The position numbers and the translations under genes are program-made. DNA of 19,315 bases. Origin: Chloroflexota bacterium. Lineage in GTDB: Bacteria; Chloroflexota; Anaerolineae; 4572-78; J111. Shown in pieces: positions 16,057-19,315 of this stretch; the stretch's first letter is position 1; each line of letters starts with the position of its first letter. The DNA lies in the NCBI GenBank assembly GCA_003695455.1, contig RFJF01000201.1:1-19315 (forward strand). The letters are read 5' to 3'. Below the pieces are notes generated by a model. That model was given only the letters and a program-made list of their open reading frames with translations, did not search any database and had not been told where the DNA came from.

Positions 16057-17862
16057 ATGGAATTCCAAACCACATTTGCCCTGATTTTGCTGGCCGCCAC
16101 ACTGCTTGTCATGGCCAGCCAAAAACTCCGCGCCGATCTGGTAGCGCTGCTGGTTATGCTCACATTGGTGGTTACCGGCATTGTGCCGCCAGCCGATGCC
16201 TTTGCTGCCTTTGGGCAACCGGTCATCATTATTGTGGCCGGCATTTATGTAATTGGCGCGGCGCTGTTTGAAACCGGCGTGGCTACCATGATTGCCAATC
16301 AGATTGTGCGCTACGGCGGCAAAGGCGAAACCACCCTGATGCTGATTATTATGCTGGCCGCTGCCCTGCTCACTTCGGTGCTGGGGGGATTGCTGGTGGT
16401 GGCGCTGCTCATGCCCGCCGCGCTGCGCGTGGCCCGGCAAACCGGCATTGCGCCGTCGCGGTTGCTGCTGCCGCTGGCAACCACAGCCACCGTAGGCAAC
16501 CAACTCACGCTGATTGGCACGCCAAGTAATATTCTGGTCAGTGATATTCTGGCCGCCGCCGGACACGATTCTCTGGGAGTGTTTACGCTCACGCCGTTTG
16601 GCGTGGCTTCGGTGGCCATTGTGATGGTCTGGTATTTGCTGCCGGGGCGACGGCTGCTGGGCAAAAAAATCTCAACCCAAATGGCGCGCCCGTCGCTGGA
16701 TGAGGTTGAGCAGGATTACCGGCTGGATCACGTGCTGTTTCGGCTGCGGGTGCGAACCGGCTCGGATTTAGAGGGTCGTCCCCTGCATACCAGCGATTTG
16801 AGCAGCAGCTTCGGACTCAATCTGGTGGCTGTCCGGCCCAAAGACGGCAAACTGCGGCCCGCCACCCCCGATTGGCTGCTGGAACAGGATGACCTGCTCA
16901 TTGTAGCCGGCGATGCCGGGCAAGTACTGCAAGCCGCCAATATTCATCACTTGGAATTTAAGGGCCACGTGCATCTCAACGCCTTCAACCGGCTGGAACA
17001 GGAAACCCTGCGGCTGGCCGAAGTCATTGTGCCCATCCGCTCGGCGCTGATTGGCAAAACGCTGGCCCAGCTCGATTTCAGAGGGCGTTACGGATTAAAC
17101 ATACTGGCCGTGCAGCGAGGCAAAAAAGTTCTGCAAACCAACCTGCCGGAGTTACGGCTGCAAGCCGGCGATACCCTGCTGGTGCAGGGGCCAATCGGGC
17201 GCATCCGGGTGGTTGGCAAAGACCTGAACCTGGTTTTCATGACCGACCTGGCCCCGGAACCCGGCGAACTGATTACCCGCAAAGCCGGAACCACACTGTT
17301 TATTCTGGCTGCCATGCTGGCGCTGGTTATGCCCGGCATCCTGTCGCTGGGGACCGCCAGCTTTGCCGCGGCCATAGCGCTGGTGCTGACCGGCTGCATC
17401 AGCCTGGACCGCGCTTACCGCAGCATTGACGTAAAACTGATTATCTTAATTGCCGGAATGCTGCCGTTGGCGCTGGCGCTGGAACAAACCGGCGCGGCGC
17501 AGTGGCTTGCCGATGAGATTCTGTGGGTTGGGCAAGGCGCAGGCGCGGTGGGGTCTCTGGTTGTTTTGTATCTGGTGGCCGCGGTCATCACCCAGGTAAT
17601 TTCCAATTCGGTGGTGGCGGCGCTGCTCATGCCGGTCGCCCTCAGTTTGGCCTCCGCGCTGAGCGTGTCGCCGCAGCCATTTGCCATAGCGGTGGCGTTT
17701 GCCGCCAACGCCGCCTACGTTACCCCCTGGACAGACGGCGACAACCTGCTGGTGCGCCGCCCCGGCCAATACACCACCCGCGATTACGTAATCAATGGCC
17801 TGCCAATCTTTCTGCTGCAATTAGCGGTGCTGGTAAGCATGCTGCTACTGCTGCAATGGTGA
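16057..17862 (+). CDS. SLC13-like anion permease with two TrkA_C domains
   Basis: The protein has 601 residues. Hydrophobic blocks (about 1-200 and 405-600) form two inverted membrane halves, and the middle holds two RCK_C/TrkA_C modules (about 221-293 and 320-388). This is the architecture of the SLC13/DASS-type permeases with cytosolic TrkA_C pairs, which move sulfate, dicarboxylates or other anions. First half: LLVVALLMPAAL (112-123) and IGTPSN (153-158). Second half: ISNSVVAALLMP (515-526) and TPWTDGDN (556-563). The usual first-repeat NNT is replaced by GGL at 110-112, so ion coupling may differ. The substrate is not determined. No strong ribosome site is seen before the ATG at 16057, and a TATACT at 15985-15990 may be a -10. 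The last 18 bases overlap the convergent TetR gene. Confidence 0.88.
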   Translation: MEFQTTFALILLAATLLVMASQKLRADLVALLVMLTLVVTGIVPPADAFAAFGQPVIIIVAGIYVIGAALFETGVATMIANQIVRYGGKGETTLMLIIMLAAALLTSVLGGLLVVALLMPAALRVARQTGIAPSRLLLPLATTATVGNQLTLIGTPSNILVSDILAAAGHDSLGVFTLTPFGVASVAIVMVWYLLPGRRLLGKKISTQMARPSLDEVEQDYRLDHVLFRLRVRTGSDLEGRPLHTSDLSSSFGLNLVAVRPKDGKLRPATPDWLLEQDDLLIVAGDAGQVLQAANIHHLEFKGHVHLNAFNRLEQETLRLAEVIVPIRSALIGKTLAQLDFRGRYGLNILAVQRGKKVLQTNLPELRLQAGDTLLVQGPIGRIRVVGKDLNLVFMTDLAPEPGELITRKAGTTLFILAAMLALVMPGILSLGTASFAAAIALVLTGCISLDRAYRSIDVKLIILIAGMLPLALALEQTGAAQWLADEILWVGQGAGAVGSLVVLYLVAAVITQVISNSVVAALLMPVALSLASALSVSPQPFAIAVAFAANAAYVTPWTDGDNLLVRRPGQYTTRDYVINGLPIFLLQLAVLVSMLLLLQW

Positions 17863-18450
17863 TGAATCCGGATTGGCGTTTTGACCGAACCCGTTCCGCA
17901 GACCACAATCGAGCGTGCACAGCAACTGGTCAAAACTCTCATCCAGACTCAGTGGCAGGGCAAAACCGCCGGCCATCTCCAACGACACAAATCCGTGCAA
18001 TGCGCTGCGCAGTACGCGGGTGGCGTGCAGGGCGGCGTCACCTTCCAGTCCGTAGCCGTGCAGCACAGCCAGCACCACATCGATTGCCGCCTGGCCGGCG
18101 GCCTGCGCTTCCGGGTCAGCATTTTCGTTGGATCGCAGTGTCAGCGCGTACAACCCCGGCTGTTCGGCGGCAAAAGCCCGGTAGGCCTGCGCCAGCGAAA
18201 CCAGCGCCTCAAATCCGGCCCGGCCCATAACCGCCGTCTGCATTTTGGCCGTCAGCGCGCGCAATCCGCGCAGCACCATGGCCTGCCGCAGACCGTCCAG
18301 CCCGCGCACGTGGTTGTACAGCGAGGGGGGCCGCACGGCCAGTTTTTGCGCCAGTGCGGCCACGGTCAACTGCTCCACCCCCTGCGTATTCACCAGTTCG
18401 ATGGCCGCATTGACCACCACATCCTCAGTTAGTCCGGGTCGTCGTGCCAT
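17845..18450 (-). CDS. TetR/AcrR-family transcriptional regulator (WHG-type C-terminal domain)
   Basis: The 201-residue protein has an N-terminal HTH: LTVAALAQKLAVRPPSLYNHV (begins L28), the classic helix-turn-helix with the YNHV recognition end. Residues ~80-200 match the TetR_C_33/WHG-like ligand domain, including YALTLRSNENADPEA and ALHGFVSLEMAGGFALPLS. A GGAGG ribosome site sits within the end of the upstream hydrolase gene, and the two genes overlap by 26 bp (18425-18450), so they form one operon. Its 3' end overlaps the permease by 18 bp. Probably it represses its own operon through the palindrome at 19293-19307 (inference). The inducer is unknown; the hydrolase substrate or product is a reasonable guess. 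Confidence 0.92.
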   Translation of the reverse strand: MARRPGLTEDVVVNAAIELVNTQGVEQLTVAALAQKLAVRPPSLYNHVRGLDGLRQAMVLRGLRALTAKMQTAVMGRAGFEALVSLAQAYRAFAAEQPGLYALTLRSNENADPEAQAAGQAAIDVVLAVLHGYGLEGDAALHATRVLRSALHGFVSLEMAGGFALPLSLDESFDQLLCTLDCGLRNGFGQNANPDSSPLQQ

Positions 18451-19258
18451 TGCGTTGCGTTACCTCCGCCAAAAATTTGAGCATCGCCGGAATGACAACG
18501 TCCGGCATTTCGGCGTGCGGGTAGTGCCCCGCGCCGTCAACCATCAAAATCTGCCCCGCCAATTGCTGCGCGATGAATTGCGCCTCGGCTTCCGGCGACG
18601 GGAAATCCGGGTCTTTGCTGCCCATCACCACCAGCGCAGACGCTTGCACCTGCCCCAGCCTCCGTTCAGATTCGATGCGTGGTTCGCCGCTCATGGCTTT
18701 CAGCGCCTCAAATCTGCCCGGTTCCGACAGGTTGGCCCGCAATTCCCGGCGGTAACCGCCCAAATCGGCGGGCTTCTGCGACGGGTACAGCGAATTGTAG
18801 TACATATCCCAGGCCCGCACCCGCCACGGCCCCTTCAGCAACAGCCCCAGCATCAGCTTTTGCAAGGCCGACATTTCCGGGTCGCGCACAAACGCGCCAA
18901 TCAGCACCAGCGCGCGGATGGCGTCCGGCCGTTCGGCGGCGGCGCAGACCGCCGCCCCGGTGGGGTACGAGGTTGTCACCAGCGTGGCCGGCCCGGCATT
19001 CAGGTGATCGACCAGCGCCAGCATGTCCCGACCTACCGCCTCAATCGAATAATCGGGCCAGTCGGCGCTGCTTTCACCGTGCCCGCGCAAATCCATCGTC
19101 ACCACTCGATACCCGGCCGCCGCTAATTTTGGCGCCAAAAAGCGATACTCTGCCCGAACATCACCCATGCCGGGTACCATCACCACCAACGGGCCTGAGC
19201 CGCCGCTATCATCAAACGCCAAAGTTCCATTTGACACGTGCAAAAATTTGGTACTCAT
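18425..19258 (-). CDS. Alpha/beta hydrolase
   Basis: The 277-residue protein has the alpha/beta hydrolase core: VVMVPGMGD (25-33; oxyanion loop), TMDLRGHGESSADW (54-67), nucleophile elbow, LVVMGSKDPDFP (209-220; acid D216 or D218) and GAGHYPHAEMP (242-252; H245). The elbow reads TTSYPTG with S97, where most relatives have GxSxG, so the glycine positions are changed. The serine is present, and activity as an esterase, lipase or related hydrolase is likely but not proved. No signal peptide is seen. The gene precedes and overlaps the TetR gene, so it is probably the regulated enzyme of the pair. A poly-G ribosome site (GGGGGGAT) lies upstream of the ATG at 19258. Confidence 0.92.
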   Translation of the reverse strand: MSTKFLHVSNGTLAFDDSGGSGPLVVMVPGMGDVRAEYRFLAPKLAAAGYRVVTMDLRGHGESSADWPDYSIEAVGRDMLALVDHLNAGPATLVTTSYPTGAAVCAAAERPDAIRALVLIGAFVRDPEMSALQKLMLGLLLKGPWRVRAWDMYYNSLYPSQKPADLGGYRRELRANLSEPGRFEALKAMSGEPRIESERRLGQVQASALVVMGSKDPDFPSPEAEAQFIAQQLAGQILMVDGAGHYPHAEMPDVVIPAMLKFLAEVTQRNGTTTRTN

Positions 19259-19292
19259 TTTTATCCCCCCATTTAATTTACAAATCGCAAAA

Positions 19293-19313
19293 ACTAATAT
19301 AATTAGTATTATA
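19293..19313 (-). promoter_or_regulatory. -10 element and palindromic operator of the hydrolase/TetR operon
   Basis: TATAAT (19313-19308 on the minus strand) is a perfect -10. It is directly followed by ACTAATATAATTAGT (as read on the plus strand, 19293-19307), two perfect 6-bp arms around ATA. A repressor bound here would cover the transcription start. The -35 lies beyond the window edge. Confidence 0.55.
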
Positions 19314-19315
19314 AC

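Noticed and set aside
18245..19126. Rightward open frame opposite the hydrolase and TetR genes
   Set aside because: It is the complement of two clear genes and is Arg/Gln/His-rich without motifs.

Overview
The window is a gene-dense bacterial segment of fairly high GC with short intergenic gaps (none reaches 300 bp). The multi-sensor histidine kinase, the kinase/ATPase/LuxR giant protein and several small proteins of unknown function are typical of large, regulation-rich genomes. My best guess is an uncultured Chloroflexota (Anaerolineae-like) bacterium. This is inference from protein style, because no rRNA or other phylogenetic marker is present. I see no tRNA, rRNA, CRISPR array, insertion sequence or phage gene.

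Left part (1-7550). A partial NAD(P)-binding oxidoreductase gene runs leftward off the window edge. It diverges from a 950-residue protein that is the most unusual item here. That protein has an acyl-CoA synthetase-like (ANL) adenylating domain fused to two consecutive diadenylate cyclase (DAC/DisA_N-like) modules: a degenerate first copy (DGI/RHH) and a more canonical second copy (DGA/RHS). It could be a lipid- or acyl-linked c-di-AMP synthase or sensor. Just downstream on the same strand is a 1192-residue Ser/Thr kinase, MalT-type ATPase and LuxR-HTH fusion (PknK/AcoK-like).

Middle (7551-13479). A 76-codon orphan of unknown function is preceded by a patch of short degenerate repeats. Next comes a translationally coupled two-component pair: a cytoplasmic GAF/PAS multi-sensor histidine kinase of the HisKA_2 type, and a response regulator ending in a Cys4 zinc-ribbon-like module instead of a DNA-binding domain. 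A DsbB/BdbC-like membrane oxidoreductase follows. It converges on a membrane-anchored mono-haem cytochrome c, and the two genes meet inside a perfect 12-bp inverted repeat.

Right part (13480-19315). Leftward genes include two small paralogues and a MenI/PaaI-type hotdog thioesterase. Rightward genes are a conserved-looking 140-aa protein with a CxCxH motif, closed by a textbook terminator, and an SLC13-like permease with two TrkA_C domains. The permease overlaps tail-to-tail with a TetR-family regulator. The regulator sits in an overlapping operon behind an alpha/beta hydrolase, whose promoter carries a 15-bp palindrome just downstream of the -10, a good candidate autoregulatory operator.

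Probable shared themes are signalling (c-di-AMP, Ser/Thr kinase, two-component) and acyl-CoA or small-molecule metabolism. No single pathway ties all the genes together.
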